The notes under the pieces: generated by a model
What the model saw: the letters and a program-made list of their open reading frames with translations, nothing else
Database searches by the model: none
What the model was told of the DNA's origin: nothing
In this document: positions 1 through 11,459 of the stretch, piece after piece
Position numbering within the stretch: position 1 is the stretch's first letter
Layout of the letters: the number at the start of each line of letters is the position of its first letter
Program-made: the position numbers and the translations under genes
Assembly (NCBI RefSeq): GCF_011075055.1
Contig: NC_058137.1
Span: 26,025,463-26,089,462, forward strand
Source of the DNA: Mangifera indica
Lineage: Eukaryota > Streptophyta > Magnoliopsida > Sapindales > Anacardiaceae
Length of the DNA: 64,000 nt
Direction of reading: 5' to 3'

Positions 1-2
1 TG

Positions 3-152
3 GCAATGTTTCTGTACCATTTTGATTGGAAACTTTCCAGTGGGATGAAGAATGCAGATTTAGACATGGCAGAGGCTTTTGGTATAACTGTGGGAAGAAA
101 AGAAAAGCTGCACATTATTCCCATTCCTTATCATCCTCCAGCTTCTTCATAA
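3..152 (+). CDS. Cytochrome P450 (CYP71-type), 3' end only
   Basis: The last 49 codons of a P450, with the rest of the gene left of the window. The reading frame contains YHFDWKL, then an acidic stretch, then FGITVGRKE, and ends in a proline-rich tail before TAA. This is the C-terminal part downstream of the heme-binding loop in CYP71-family enzymes and aligns closely with the P450 relic at 31737-32614 (opposite strand), which ends in almost the same residues, and more distantly with the intact P450 at 27994-29666. No stop or frameshift is seen in this short piece, so it may belong to a working gene; the catalytic parts are outside the window. The 3' flank is shared, inverted, with the relic at 31737. 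Confidence 0.8.
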   Translation, partial: AMFLYHFDWKLSSGMKNADLDMAEAFGITVGRKEKLHIIPIPYHPPASS

Positions 153-761
153 GGGAAAAAAAAAAAAAAGAAAGAACACAGAGTCTTAGAAAGATTGGAT
201 TGTAAATCTCAGTTTAAAGTTGAGACTCTGAATGACATGACGAAACTTACTGTCACATTGTGCTGATATAGCAGAGTATTTATGAATTCATGCATCCCTC
301 TTGATTCAAACCTAGGTTTTCATGTAAGTTATAGAGCATAAATTAAGGCTAAAATGCAACCTAAGTCTCTGGAATACGAGATAGCTTGTAACTACAAGTC
401 TTATCTGATGAATAAAAGACTATCAGACAATCTCTTCGTTTTGTAACCCAAAAAAGAATATCAGTAAAAATGCAAATATACTCAATACAAAGACAAAAGT
501 ATTTAGGTGAAAACCTCAATATGAGAAAAACTATGGACAGACGATGGAGAAAATTTTCATTATGAATAAAGAATATTACAAGATGAAAAACTGTGGGCAC
601 AAAAATTATGTGGTACACATCTTCTCTTACTTTACATACACTTCAGTGTAATTTTTATGTATAGACCCTAGTTGATAAATACTTTACATGTATTTGACAA
701 CAATGTAAATGTAGTTTATGGGTTAGTCTATGTAATTTTTCTTTGAAATCTTGTGTTATCT
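153..761. other. P450 3' flank, shared inverted with 30450-31735
   Basis: No gene seen. The stretch matches the reverse complement of the sequence downstream of the P450 relic at 31737-32614, except that the other copy carries a 760-bp insertion (30894-31653). Positions around 215-235 therefore preserve the uninterrupted target site of that insertion. Confidence 0.65.
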
Positions 762-869
762 TCTCCAACTAGACCCTCTTATGCTGATCATTGTAAATCT
801 GTTATTCCTGCATTACCCATAACAAATTTTGAACATGCCATTTTTCCTTTTAAAACTGGTTATTATTGA
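762..869 (+). pseudogene. DUF2921 N-terminal orphan fragment
   Basis: A short frame reading SYADHCKSV, then a spacer, then FKTGYY followed by TGA. It corresponds to the beginning of the mature ectodomain of DUF2921 proteins (SYSDHCASI, spacer, LQYGYY in the intact gene at 23783-26635). Nothing after the stop continues the family, so this is an orphan of roughly 35 codons. It lies just downstream of the P450 3' end, the same family pairing seen elsewhere in the window. The start codon and signal peptide are absent. The assignment rests on one short conserved block plus the neighbourhood. Confidence 0.55.
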
Positions 870-1946
870 TGCCGAAATAAACTCACAAGAGATGATTAAG
901 TAATCAAGAGCTGCACGTGATACAATAAAATACCCGGGAATTCTATTAAGATTAAGATATTGAAAATGAGACAATGTGTTAAAGGGAAAGGTCGGCTGGA
1001 GAAGGTGCCACATGTGGAGGTGAAGGTGGGATGAATGAATACCAATTTTAGAATCAATGATGATCTGTTTATTTTGAATTAAATATAAAATAATACATGA
1101 CTCTATATTCAATTACATTTAAGCAACAATTGTTATGTGCTAGAGGTTTTTTTTTTCTTGTTGGCTGATTCATTCATTCTATGAATCTAGTAAACTTTGA
1201 GGGTATATCCGTAAAACAATTGTCAATTTTTAATTAAGTATAAAATAATATTTGACTTTGTATTCAATTACATTTAAGCAACAATTGTTATATACTAGGG
1301 TTTTTTTTTTTTCTTGTTAACCGATTCATTCTTTCTGTGAAACTAGTAAACCTCTAGGGTATGTCTAGAACATGAAGTTTTGTATATATTTATAAATCTT
1401 GGAATTATTAATAAGAGTTTGGATTCAACACGACCATTAAAATATTAGCAGTAATAAATTTTAGTGGGTGCTGACGACGGAGGAATCAGAGAATTCTTTC
1501 CAAGTTTTGAACATACAACACCAATAAGGCAATAATTTCAAATCCTCCAGGATTATTTTATTTTGATGCATATAGCTTTCCTGGCCGGCCATGGCTTCTA
1601 TATCACCAATGCGAATGATAGAGAAGACTGAATAAATTACAACAAAAACAGAACCTGTTACTTGTAATTACGTCCGAAAATCTAAATAAATTACTAATCT
1701 AACCATTGAAGTTTCTGAAATATTGCAACAATTCTTATCTTCTGTTGATATTTGATCTTCGGAAATTTCCAAATCTTCAGGAAACTTAGTTTGACTTTTG
1801 ACTGTCCACAAATGTTATGTTACCCTGACGCAAAGAAAGATTTGTAGTTTCGACTTTACAAATCGGTAGCATTTTGATATTTTTTTGGCTTCATACGCTG
1901 ATATTTTCCTCTCTGTTAAACTCTTTTGTCTTTCAACTCTAGTCTA
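870..1946. other. Intergenic, contains a tandem duplication
   Basis: No gene recognised. The only clear structure is the tandem duplication at 1074-1372. The rest is AT-rich sequence without a supported coding frame. Confidence 0.5.
1074..1372. repeat. Tandem duplication, period about 155 bp
   Basis: Two imperfect head-to-tail units, about 1074-1228 and 1229-1372. The block AATTACATTTAAGCAACAAT occurs at 1111 and again at 1266, and in each unit is followed by a poly-T run, CTTGTT and a GATTCATTC motif. Divergence between units suggests it is not very recent. Confidence 0.75.
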
Positions 1947-2500
1947 TCTTCTGCAACTCGACCCCCTTACGCTGTTCATTGCAATTCAGTTGTGTCTGAA
2001 TCATCCATAACAAAGTTTGATTATTCTGTGTTCCAATTTTTAACTTTTATAACTTGTTACTATAGTGGCGGCAATGGAGCTGTGTCTCAGAAATCGTCTG
2101 AGGGCTCACACCCACTCATATTTCAGACTGAACATGTCTAAAGAACTAAGCTAGACTGTGCGGGTTTTTTTTTTCCAAAGGAAAGTTGTTGTTTCCGACT
2201 CTCAGTGTTTACTAAAATATGGGGAGGCGGAAACTTCTGAATGAAAGACTGGATTTCTTGGAAGTAGAAGTTCAATAAGTTTCAGGCTAGAACTAGAAGG
2301 GTTCTGTTCAAAACCTTCTGGCAACTTTTGTATGGTGGGAACAAGTTTTATGTACACCAAAGAAAGGAAGATTTCAATCTTGACGCTGTCCTGAAGCTCA
2401 GTAATACCAGGAATTTCGGTAGTACCTTTTATCTTGGGGCTGTCCTGAAGTTATATGTATGCTAAAGAAAGGAAGATTTCACCCTTTAATATCAGGAATT
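1947..2500 (+). pseudogene. DUF2921 N-terminal domain relic
   Basis: A degenerate first third of a DUF2921 gene. The first part reads YAVHCNSVVSES, then CYYSGGN, then FQTEHV and a stop at about 2139, matching YSDHCASIVSES, GYYEGGN and FQTENV of the intact protein at 23783-26635. Downstream, in broken frames, come sequences equivalent to the FRLELEGF-like and AVLKLS-like segments. The last part is repeated imperfectly (GGAAGATTTCA occurs at about 2366 and 2473). It closely resembles the relic at 12760-13303, including the poly-T tract in front of the second block. No start codon, membrane domain or complete frame remains, so it is non-functional as a protein gene. Confidence 0.7.
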
Positions 2501-2736
2501 GCATTGAAATTAAAGCTGGGTAAGTAGCATTTCTTTGCACATTCGGGTTTTCCTAAAGAAGATCAAGACCTTTTATCTTGGGGACAATAATAAGAAGTCT
2601 TGCTATCATAATATAAACAAAGCAATAGAAAGAAACAATAAGATAAAAAAGGTTTTGCCTTCTCCTTTCCTAGTTAACACAAATGAAAGATAGAGAAATT
2701 TGTTGAATTTACTACAAAAACAAAAGGAAAAAGAAG

Positions 2737-3719
2737 TGTAACATCCTTACTCTAATAGCCTGATTCACTATTAAGATATTATCCAAAGTCTTTGGACATA
2801 CAGTTCATCATGGTTTTACGTTGGGGTTTTATAACTCAAAATGCGTTTTAATAGCTTAAGAAACCTAATATCTCTTTTGTGTTTTGCTAATATGAAATTG
2901 TCTAAGAGTATCACATACACCCTTCCTCCCCCCCCCTCTCTATAGGACTTAATGTCCTTGCTTTGGTGATGCAAGATTAGTCCTTCCTATTTGCCCCAAC
3001 ATCATTCAAGAGGACACGCTGTGCCGTTTTAATACCATTTGTAACATCCTTAGTCCAATAGCTTGAGCCATTGTAAAGATATTGCCTGACATACAATTCA
3101 TTATAGTTTTGCTTTTAGGTTTTGAAATCCAAAACCTGTCTTGACAACTTAAGGAGCTTGTAGACTATTTAATCAGTCAAAGCTTCTCATCCCTAACCAA
3201 TGTGGTGTTGACAAGTGGCTTTTTAGGTTCCACATTGATTCTTTTATTTTGATTGTATTTACCAGAGACTATAAATAAAAGCCTTGGTTTTAATTTTAAG
3301 ATCATCCCAAAATGTTACAATTGTATTAAGAGAATCTTATTACTAAGGATATCTAATAGTTTTATTTTTTCTATATAATTATTCTTTAAAGATAATGAAA
3401 ATGATCAACGGTGTCAAAGACGTAGGTACATTTATTAAATCTCGTAAATTCTTGTGTTCTCTTTTATTTTTCTGCATTCCCATATTCTGTTTATTTGTTT
3501 ATTATATTTCAATAGCATAGAGGTTGTATATTTAAGTTTCTGCTACATAACATGTGAGATGCACAGACAAATCCAACATCTCTTCGGTGCTTTTTGGATG
3601 TTAGATTTGTTTGAGGGTATTAATGTGAGCTCCTTATGTTGTTAAAACATGTTTTAAGTTGTAAAACCCAAAAACAAATCTATAATAGTGAACCGGACTA
3701 TTGGACTAAATATGTTACA
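2737..3719. mobile_element. 983-bp element with inverted termini and 5-bp target duplication
   Basis: Begins TGTAACATCC and ends ATGTTACA, flanked on both sides by AGAAG (2732-2736 and 3720-3724), a 5-bp target-site duplication. The terminal similarity extends well inside (for example a GTTCACTATTA-like and GGTTTTA-like stretch on both arms). A further direct copy of the left end starts at 3040 (TGTAACATCCTTAGTCCAAT), so the element looks like one copy nested in or recombined with another. No transposase or gag/pol coding is visible. The class is unclear: TG...CA ends with a 5-bp duplication would suit an LTR-derived element, while the inverted ends would suit a MITE. Confidence 0.6.
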
Positions 3720-3724
3720 AGAAG

Positions 3725-6700
3725 ATTGAGATTTTCTATAAGGACATTGCAATAGTTGTCTAATTATGTAAAAAAAAGAAAAAAAAAATGCACTTATGTG
3801 AGAGTTTTCCTGAAACTAATTTGCTCAAGTTAGGAGATATATGCTAACTATACAATCACTCGAAATCGAAATTTGATAGAGTAAAACTATGTTTATTAAT
3901 GATAAGTATTAATATGTATATAAAAAAATATACCTCATTGTATGATTAAATGTCAAGTTATTTTTAATTTAAAAATTCTTTAATTTTAAAATTTTATCAT
4001 ACACAAATTAGTGCTTATTGTTTAGGGGTTTTGTCCTAGTGGCCTTTTCATGCTCAAGTCATATACTAAGACAAACATTATTGAAAAAAGAGAGTATTAA
4101 TTTTATTCATTCTAGACCTTTGCTTGTATATTTTAGGCTCCTCGATTACACTGTCCATGATTCTTTATCATAAATGGTGAATTAAGCTTTAAAAAATTAG
4201 GTCAAACAACTAATTTCCACCCAAAGTTTGATGAAAGCTTCAAAAAGTTAAATTTCCGACCCTTGTTTGCTTTTGTTAATAAATTTGTTAAGTTTTCTTA
4301 AAAATGATTATTTTGCCCTTATAATAAAATTACAAAACAATTATTAATATTTAATATAAACGTCAAATTATCAAGATATCCTTACTAGTTAAAAAATTTA
4401 TCACTTAAACTCTAAAAAAATAAAAAATCTTATCAATTTTAAAATATATTTTGGTAAGTTCTTTGGGGATTAATTGTCTTTCTCAAAATTACTGAGGGAG
4501 ATATTGAAATTTTAAAGAGTCAAAAACGCCCTAATATTTTTTTGAATGTTCAAAAATCAATTAAAAAAATTATTAACGCTCTTAATATTTTTAAAAATTA
4601 GAAATATACCTTTAAATTATTGAAATAAGGGGGAAAACAAAACTTAGAAAAAAGAAAAAAAAATTATTACATTTAAGTAAACAGAATAGGTGATAGATAG
4701 AATAACAATGACTTTACGAAAAAAAATATGCCTATATATTGCCAACATACGACTTGCTAGTGTACATGTGAAGTATCTACCAAGTAGTATTCGTGTATAA
4801 AAGCTACATAAAAATGTAGGTAAAGGTTTGAGTAAGTGTGCCATAATATAGAAAACAAAATAATCTGTTCTTCATCTTGAAATCCTTGAAAATTTCTCCA
4901 TTTTATGAATCAGATAAGTCAAAAATTTTTCTTATATATGTCTTTTTATATATGAAGTCTCATCTTTTGTCATTCATACTATCCTTTAAGGGTTGTATTG
5001 TATATTTTACTGTTTGTTTTGCTCTGGTTTCATAACAGAAGCATTGACCGGAGCAATTACAATCCTTGAAAATTACTCCATTTTATGAATCAGATAAGTT
5101 AAAAGTTTTTCTTATATATGTCTTTTTATATATGAAGTCTTATCTTTTGTTATTCATACTATCCCTTAAGGGTTTGTACTGTATTTTTTACTGTTTGTTT
5201 TTCTTTGGTTTCATAATAGAAGCATTTACCGGAGCAATTACAATGAATAAAATAAACAACAGATGGAGCCTTCAGCCAAGAAATTGATGTGAACAAACAA
5301 TTGACATATAAGTTAATGGACCCAATAAAGGGATGACTTTAAGAATTACCACCGACACACATCCCTTAATCCAAGCAAAATAGCATCAATTTAGGAGTCT
5401 GTCAAGGCATTACTTTCTCTTTTTTCTTTTCAAGATTGAATTACCAGTGGTTAAATACAATACTCATTACTTCTAGAGATTTTTCTCAACACTGAATTAT
5501 CATGGGTCGGGATCAAGTCTTTGCACATAAAAACATTGCTGAAGAAGACCAACATGTTAATCATGACATCATTTTGAATGATAAATTTAGACTGGATTCA
5601 ATTTGGATTAAGCTTAAACAAGTTTCAACTCGAGATCGATTTGAATTCAAAAGGTTTAACTCAAGATTGACTTAAGTTCAATTTGGATTAATCCAAATTC
5701 GGACTCAATCCGAGCACAATTTGAATGTTTAATTTGATTCAAACTTGATTTGTTTAAAAAAATGAGCCTATTTCTTAGTTTAAACTCAATTCATTTGATT
5801 TGAGTTGCAATTCCAACTAGAGCAACTCAAATCGAGTCCACTTCTAATAAATTATGACTATATCTTCCGTTTAATAGGGTGTTGAAAGCATGACTTTTTA
5901 TATTACAAAGGGTAGAAAGTGAGAAAAATATATAATAAAAAATGTAAAGCAAAGGAAAAAAAAATGAAAATGATACATTATGACAATATGTTTCGTTTAG
6001 TTGGGGTTGAGAAAGGACTTTCCTATTTATAAAAGAGTATAATAATGAAATATAAAGCAAAGAGAAATAAAAGAATTTGTAAATTGTAATAGCTGTGTGA
6101 GCATTTTGCACGGGTAAGTCTTCTGTTAAAGAAAACCAAGACTTTAGTCTCTCGAGAATCAATAAAAACTTTATTTATATATTTTTGAATATATAAATAA
6201 TATATAATCTTGTAATTAATTGATTTATTAATTAAATATAAACAATATATAATAATATATTATCTGTGTATTTAATTATGTACCTAAAAACATATAATAT
6301 TAACCACAGATAATGACCAAAAGGTCCTTCCTTCTCAATCCCAACTCTAAAGAAAAATGAATTTAGACAGACAAAAAGTTTAATTTTTCTTAATAACATT
6401 AATTCAATTTATAGTTATATTTTATTTATATAGAGGGATTGAGAGGAAAAAGAAAAGAAAGAAAAAGAAAGAATGGACTTATCATTTAAGTATAACTATG
6501 AGCCATTCACCTTTAATTTCGCTTGTTGTGACCATTTTAACAGACAGTATATTTTATTAAGTTGCCAATTTATTTCCCTTCACACCCCACCCTAGTCCTA
6601 TGGTTTTGAAACTTAGATCAGGCTAGTTGGTTCAACTAGTTCGATTAGAACCCATGATCTTATTTGAATTACATAACACAAAATTTTATTTTTATAGTTT

Positions 6701-7057
6701 GATCACTTTGACCAACAGTCAAATTGTCTCGGTTTGTAGTTTAATTATTGAGTCAAAACAGACAATTTTTGGTGTATTTATAATTAGATTTTTATTTAAA
6801 TATAATTCAAAATTTATATTTTATTATGCAAAAAAATTGTTTTAAATATTATTTTTAATGTTGGTTGAAAAAGTAATTTGACCTAACCACTGCGTAATTA
6901 GTCTAACTATCAGGCGGTTTGAATCAACCCCTTTATCTAGTCAATAACCAGTTTAAATTACATAATATATTAAATAAACTTAACCACCATACTCAGATCC
7001 GTCTAAGAATCAATGACTATTATGTATATTGTGCAAGAAATCTAACTTGGATAACAA
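3725..7057. other. Upstream arm of RLP block 1 (inverted copy at 56410-59905)
   Basis: No gene supported. Most of this stretch can be matched in reverse complement to the upstream arm of the RLP gene at 53186-56242, for example the segments around 4020-4330, 4850-4920, 5225-5420 and 6880-7057. It holds the tandem duplication at 4881-5241, a low-complexity stretch at 5560-5840 built from degenerate GATTTGAATT / AACTCGA-like words, and AT-rich DNA around 6160-6300. Confidence 0.6.
4881..5241. repeat. Tandem duplication, period 180 bp
   Basis: Two adjacent copies (4881-5060, 5061-5241), both opening AATCCTTGAAAATT and both ending with an ACCGGAGCAATTACAA-type sequence, with scattered substitutions. 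The inverted arm near 57900-58050 shows only one equivalent, so this duplication appears specific to the left arm. Confidence 0.8.
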
Positions 7058-7072
7058 ATATATTATATAACC
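7058..7072 (+). promoter_or_regulatory. Candidate TATA box of RLP copy 1
   Basis: AATATATTATATAACC lies about 145 bp upstream of the signal-peptide ATG at 7214. A nearly identical TATTATATAAC is found at the equivalent place upstream of the intact RLP at 53186-56242, so the motif is conserved between copies. No transcription start is shown by the sequence itself. Confidence 0.45.
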
Positions 7073-7213
7073 TTTTTTTTACTCAATCAACAAATAATTT
7101 TATAAAAAGGAAAGAAAATGGAAAGAGCTTGGAGGAAAAGTGTGTATATATATCTGCAAGTTCATTCATTTTCCCATCAGCAATTTTCTTTTCTTTTGCT
7201 TCAAAGAAAAAAG

Positions 7214-10200
7214 ATGCAGTGGTTATTCTTCTTCTTCTTAATCTTGCATCTTCAAGTTGTTTGTTCATCCTCTTCTTCATCACCGATACTTTGCTCCCCT
7301 GAACAAAGTGTTGCTCTACTTCATGTTAAAAACACCTTTTCCCTTGATAAATATGCTTCTGGGTTTTGCAACAGCATTGATCATTTTGCTGGGTATCCTA
7401 AGACAGTCCTGGAAAGAGGGAACTGATTGCTGTTTGTGGGATGGTGTCACTTGTGATACATTCACTGGACATGTGATTGGCCTTGACCTTAGTTCGAGTT
7501 GGCTTCTTGGCTCTGTCAATGAAAATAGCAGCCTCTTTCTCCTCCACCATCTCCAGAAGCTAAATCTCGCTTGCAATGATTTCCTTGGATCGCAAATCTC
7601 AGCCAGATTTAGTAAGTTCACCAAATTAACACATCTTAACCTTTCTTACTCCAATTTGTTTGGCCTAGTTCCCACTGAAATGTTTCTCCTATCTCATCTT
7701 ATTTCACTTGATCTCTCCAACTACGGCCTAAGTATGGACCAACATGGTTTCAATAAGCTCTTGCAAAATCTAACAGAAATAAGATATCTTCATCTTAACT
7801 CTGTTGACATGTCTACTGTTTCAACTGGTTCTTTGGTAAACCTGTCTTCTTCTTTGATATCCCTCAACCTCAGGAATACTCAGATACAAGGCAAGTTTCC
7901 AAAAGAAATTTTTCTTTTTCCATTTCTCCAGGGGTTAATATTGTCAACAAATAGAGACATCACAGGTAATTTGCCAAAGTTTAATAAAAGCAGTCCTCTC
8001 AAAGTACTGGATCTCTCTCTCACAAGTTTCTCAGGAAAATTACCTGAGACATTTGGCAATCTTATGTACTTAAATTATCTGTCTCTTTCTCATTGTAATT
8101 TCCAAGGGTCACTCCCACCATCACTTGGAAACATTACAAAAATCACCTTTATGGATTTGTCATCAAACGGTTTTGCTGGTCAAGTCCCAATTTCATTATC
8201 TAAACTTGTCCACCTCACTCAGCTAACTCTTACATATAACAATTTTTCCGGAAAATTTCCGGATGTTTTGGGTAATCTTAGTAAATTAAAGACTATAGAT
8301 CTCTCCTTAAATAATTTCAGTGGTCAGTTGCCTACATCAGTATTCAACTTGAATGGACTTCTTTCTTTGGACTTTTCTTATAATCAATTTCAGGGTCAAT
8401 TTCCAAGTCAGATAAGTGGTCTTCCATATCTAGGTAGCATCAAGTTATATAATAATACTCTAAGTGGTAGAATACCGGCATGGTTGTTTACTTTGCCATC
8501 TTTGATGTTGTTAGATCTTTCCCACAATAAACTCACAGGTCCGATTGAGCAGTTCCAGCAGCCTGGTCCGATATATGCAGTTGATTTGCGTGATAATGAG
8601 ATTCATGGTCCAATTCCAGATTCGATTTTTCAACTTTTGAATCTCGTAGAACTAGCACTTGCAAACAATAATTTCAGCGGCAATGTGCAGTTAGCGATGC
8701 TTTCAGAGCTCAAAAATCTCACCAGTATTGATCTTTCATATAATGCTCTTTTGTCATTAACAGGAAAAGTCATGTTGCCCCAGCTTAAATATGTCTTTTT
8801 ATCTTCTTGTAGCATAACTGAAGTCCCGATTTTCTCAGGCACTTCAAGTTTGCAATATCTAGACCTTTCTAATAACACAATCTCTGGCCGAATTTCCCCA
8901 TTGGAGCTTGGAAATTGTTCCAACTTGTATCACCTAAATCTGTCTCACAATTTACTTACCAGTGTTGAGTACATTCCATCCATGGTCAAGCTTCAACTTC
9001 TTGACCTTTCATCCAACTTACTCCAAGGACAACTTGTGGATCTACCAACACAGGTTCTTTTCTTCTCAGCTTCAAATAATGATCTGACAGGAGTGATCCC
9101 TCCATCATTTTGTAATTTGAGCGCATTTCAATCCCTTGACTTGTCCCATAATGGCTTAAGTGGAAACATTCCAGAATGTCTGGTCAACAGCAGTGTAAGG
9201 CTCAGCTTTTTGAATTTGGCAATGAACAACTTTCGTGGCAGCATAGAATCTTTGACGTTTCCCAATCAATGTGGTGTGACAGCTCTTATGCTTAATGACA
9301 ATCAGTTGCAGGGACCATTACCATCGTCTTTGGTTAATTGCCAACTTTTGAATATCCTTGATGTTGGGAATAACAGGATTAATGATAGTTTTCCGAATTG
9401 GTTAGTAAATTTTCAATTTCTTCAAGTACTTGTTCTGAGATCTAATCAATTTCATGGTCCCATTGACAATTCCAGCACAAGATTTCTGTTCATTGACTTA
9501 AGGGTATTGGACCTCTCACACAATCAATTTTCCGGTATTTTACCAGGAAGTTTTTTTAACAATTTTGAAGCTATGATGAGTGGAGACATGAATGCTGACA
9601 ATCTCGATTACCTGCACTCACTTTTTGGTGCATATTATTCAGTAACTTTGTTTGTAAAAGGTGTCGAGATCCAAATAGAAAAGATTTTATCTATCTTCAC
9701 AAGCATAGATATTTCTAACAATTTGTTTGAAGGGGGAATTCCAAAGGTGATCGGACAGCTCAAGTCACTCAGATTGCTCAACTTGTCTCGTAATAGCTTA
9801 ACTGGTGAAATACCTTCATCATTGAGAAATTTGTCACAACTTGAATCATTAGATCTCTCTTCCAACCAACTCCTTGGAAAGATTCCTATGCAACTGACAA
9901 GTCTAACATTTCTTTCAGTGTTGAACTTGTCTTACAACCATCTTGTGGGACATATACCTGAAGGAAATCAATTTAACACATTTCAAAATGATTCCTATAT
10001 TGGAAATTTGGGGTTGTGTGGATCACCATTGTCAAACAAATGTGACAATGATGAGGCACCACCAATGATAGATGAAGAAGAAAACAATGCTTCAAGCTGG
10101 TTTGATTGGAAAATCGCTTTGATGGGCTATGGATCTGGATTTGTAATTGGCATATCTATTGCTTGCATGGTGTTCTCAACAGGAAAACCTCTATTTTTTT

Positions 10201-10274
10201 TGAGATTGATTGAAAGAGTGCATCAAAGAAATGTGAGATGGCTGAATAGAGGACGTAGAAGAAGAAGAAATTAG
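7214..10274 (+). pseudogene. LRR receptor-like protein (Cf/Ve type), one frameshift
   Basis: A nearly full-length RLP gene without introns. The ATG at 7214 opens a hydrophobic signal peptide (MQWLFFFFLILHLQVVCSS) and the LRR N-cap beginning CSPEQSVALLH. A 2-bp deletion between 7404 and 7405, relative to both sister copies, throws the frame to a TGA after LERGN. The remaining frame runs unbroken from about 7405 to 10274: SWKEGTDCCLWDGVTC, about thirty LRRs of the LDLSxNxxxGxIP type, a non-LRR island near the sequence FVKGVEIQ, four C-terminal LRRs, an acidic spacer (DEEENN), one membrane span (GYGSGFVIGISIA) and a short arginine-rich tail. Such proteins act at the cell surface with SOBIR1/BAK1-type kinases. 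The in-frame ATG at 7118 would add 32 residues before the signal peptide and is not conserved in frame in the sister gene, so 7214 is preferred. The damage may be real or a base-calling error. Confidence 0.88.
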
Positions 10275-10965
10275 AAACTGAAAGTTGCTCCTCAATTTCG
10301 TAAGTGCTCTAATCCTCTTATTGCCAGATTCTGCTTTTTTTAAACAGCTTTATCATAATGAATATAGCTAGATAAAAGACTACCGAATTCAGACTTTGTT
10401 TTTTTTTTTCTCAGACATTGAAGAGTTGATTATTGCATTGAAGAGTAAGCTGCTACACTCATGTCTCCAAGAAAACTTCAAGCTTTTGCATTAATGGTAG
10501 ATTTTTATTTTAGTAGCAATTCAATAAGCAACTTTGTTTCTGCTCCTGACTATTTTGCAAGAGCTTGCTGGGATTATTGTTTAGTGATTTGATTGAGTAG
10601 GACTTGGTCCCAATTGATGTAGGCTAAGATGAATCTTAACTAAACCAGGTAAAAATTGTGGTGTTTCCTTTACTTTCTACACTTGTTTTTGTATTTTTAG
10701 AGTGTGCTGAGAGGAAGAAGTGTGAACAATACTGCCAGCTCAATTTAAGCTGAAACAACCAAACCAATATCACTCACAATCAGATTTTCATCTTCAAATC
10801 CTGGTGTATATATTCTAAAAATTCTTATTAATCGCTAATACAAGTTAATTTATTGCATAACAAATGAAATAACCTGTAATGCAAACGGAATATTAGATTT
10901 TTCATTCATCATGATCTGGCAGACTCATCTTGAACTCTCTTGGAAGTAAGAGTCCACTAGGAGGG
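10275..10965. other. RLP copy 1 downstream flank
   Basis: No gene. It matches the reverse complement of the flank at 51856-53185 but is about 650 bp shorter: GAGCTTGC near 10565 is followed directly by GGGATTATTG, whereas the copies at 52240-52900 and 62540-63200 have extra sequence between these two points. Either this copy has a deletion or the other two share an insertion. Confidence 0.6.
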
Positions 10966-11442
10966 TGTAGTGATGTGCAGAGAAGATAGCAGTGCTGAGG
11001 AAGAGGTTGGCTGGAAGTTGACTAGGAGCTGACATGGACGATGGCAGGATGTGGAATCACTCAGCACTGATGTGGCACTGCAACAATGATTGCTTTGTGA
11101 GTTTGTGTTATGATATTTTTGTATTTAGCTTGTTTAAAGCAGTATGACATACAACTAGATAAGATTAGGTGTGTTAGGTGGAAGATTGACTATGGTTAGA
11201 ATGCTTTGATGTATTAGTTTTTGAGTTAATTGCTACGCTTAAATCAAGATGAGTAGCAGCTGATTTCACTAAAAAAAGTTTGATTAATTGTTGCAATATA
11301 TATTCACAATAATATAATGAAAAAGAGTAGAACTTTCTTTTCCTGCAAAATTTTCAGTTTACAACATTAGCATTTTCTCGGCATTTTTCTGTTCTTGCAT
11401 ACAAAAAATAAGGATATTGCTAAAACTTCTCATACACCAACA
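10966..11442 (+). repeat. LTR of the degenerate copia
   Basis: Starts TGTAGTGATGTGCAG and ends CATACACCAACA, immediately before a primer-binding site. Diverged copies occur downstream of the other RLP genes on the minus strand (51410-51855 and 61672-62149), so this LTR was already there before the RLP block was duplicated. The exact left boundary is inferred from where the related solo LTR (11828) starts. Confidence 0.6.
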
Positions 11443-11445
11443 AAG

Positions 11446-11459
11446 TGGTATCAAAGCTC
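11446..11459 (+). other. Primer-binding site, initiator tRNA-Met type
   Basis: TGGTATCAAAGCTC, one change from the usual plant copia TGGTATCAGAGC complementary to the 3' end of initiator tRNA-Met, three bases after the LTR end. Confidence 0.7.

Noticed and set aside
2737..3719. Cassandra-type TRIM
   Set aside because: TG...CA ends and a 5-bp duplication fit, but I could not find the 5S rRNA promoter-like box expected for Cassandra.
7118..7213. Upstream in-frame ATG of RLP copy 1 adding 32 residues
   Set aside because: The extension is not hydrophobic, precedes a good signal peptide and is out of frame at the equivalent place in the intact sister gene.
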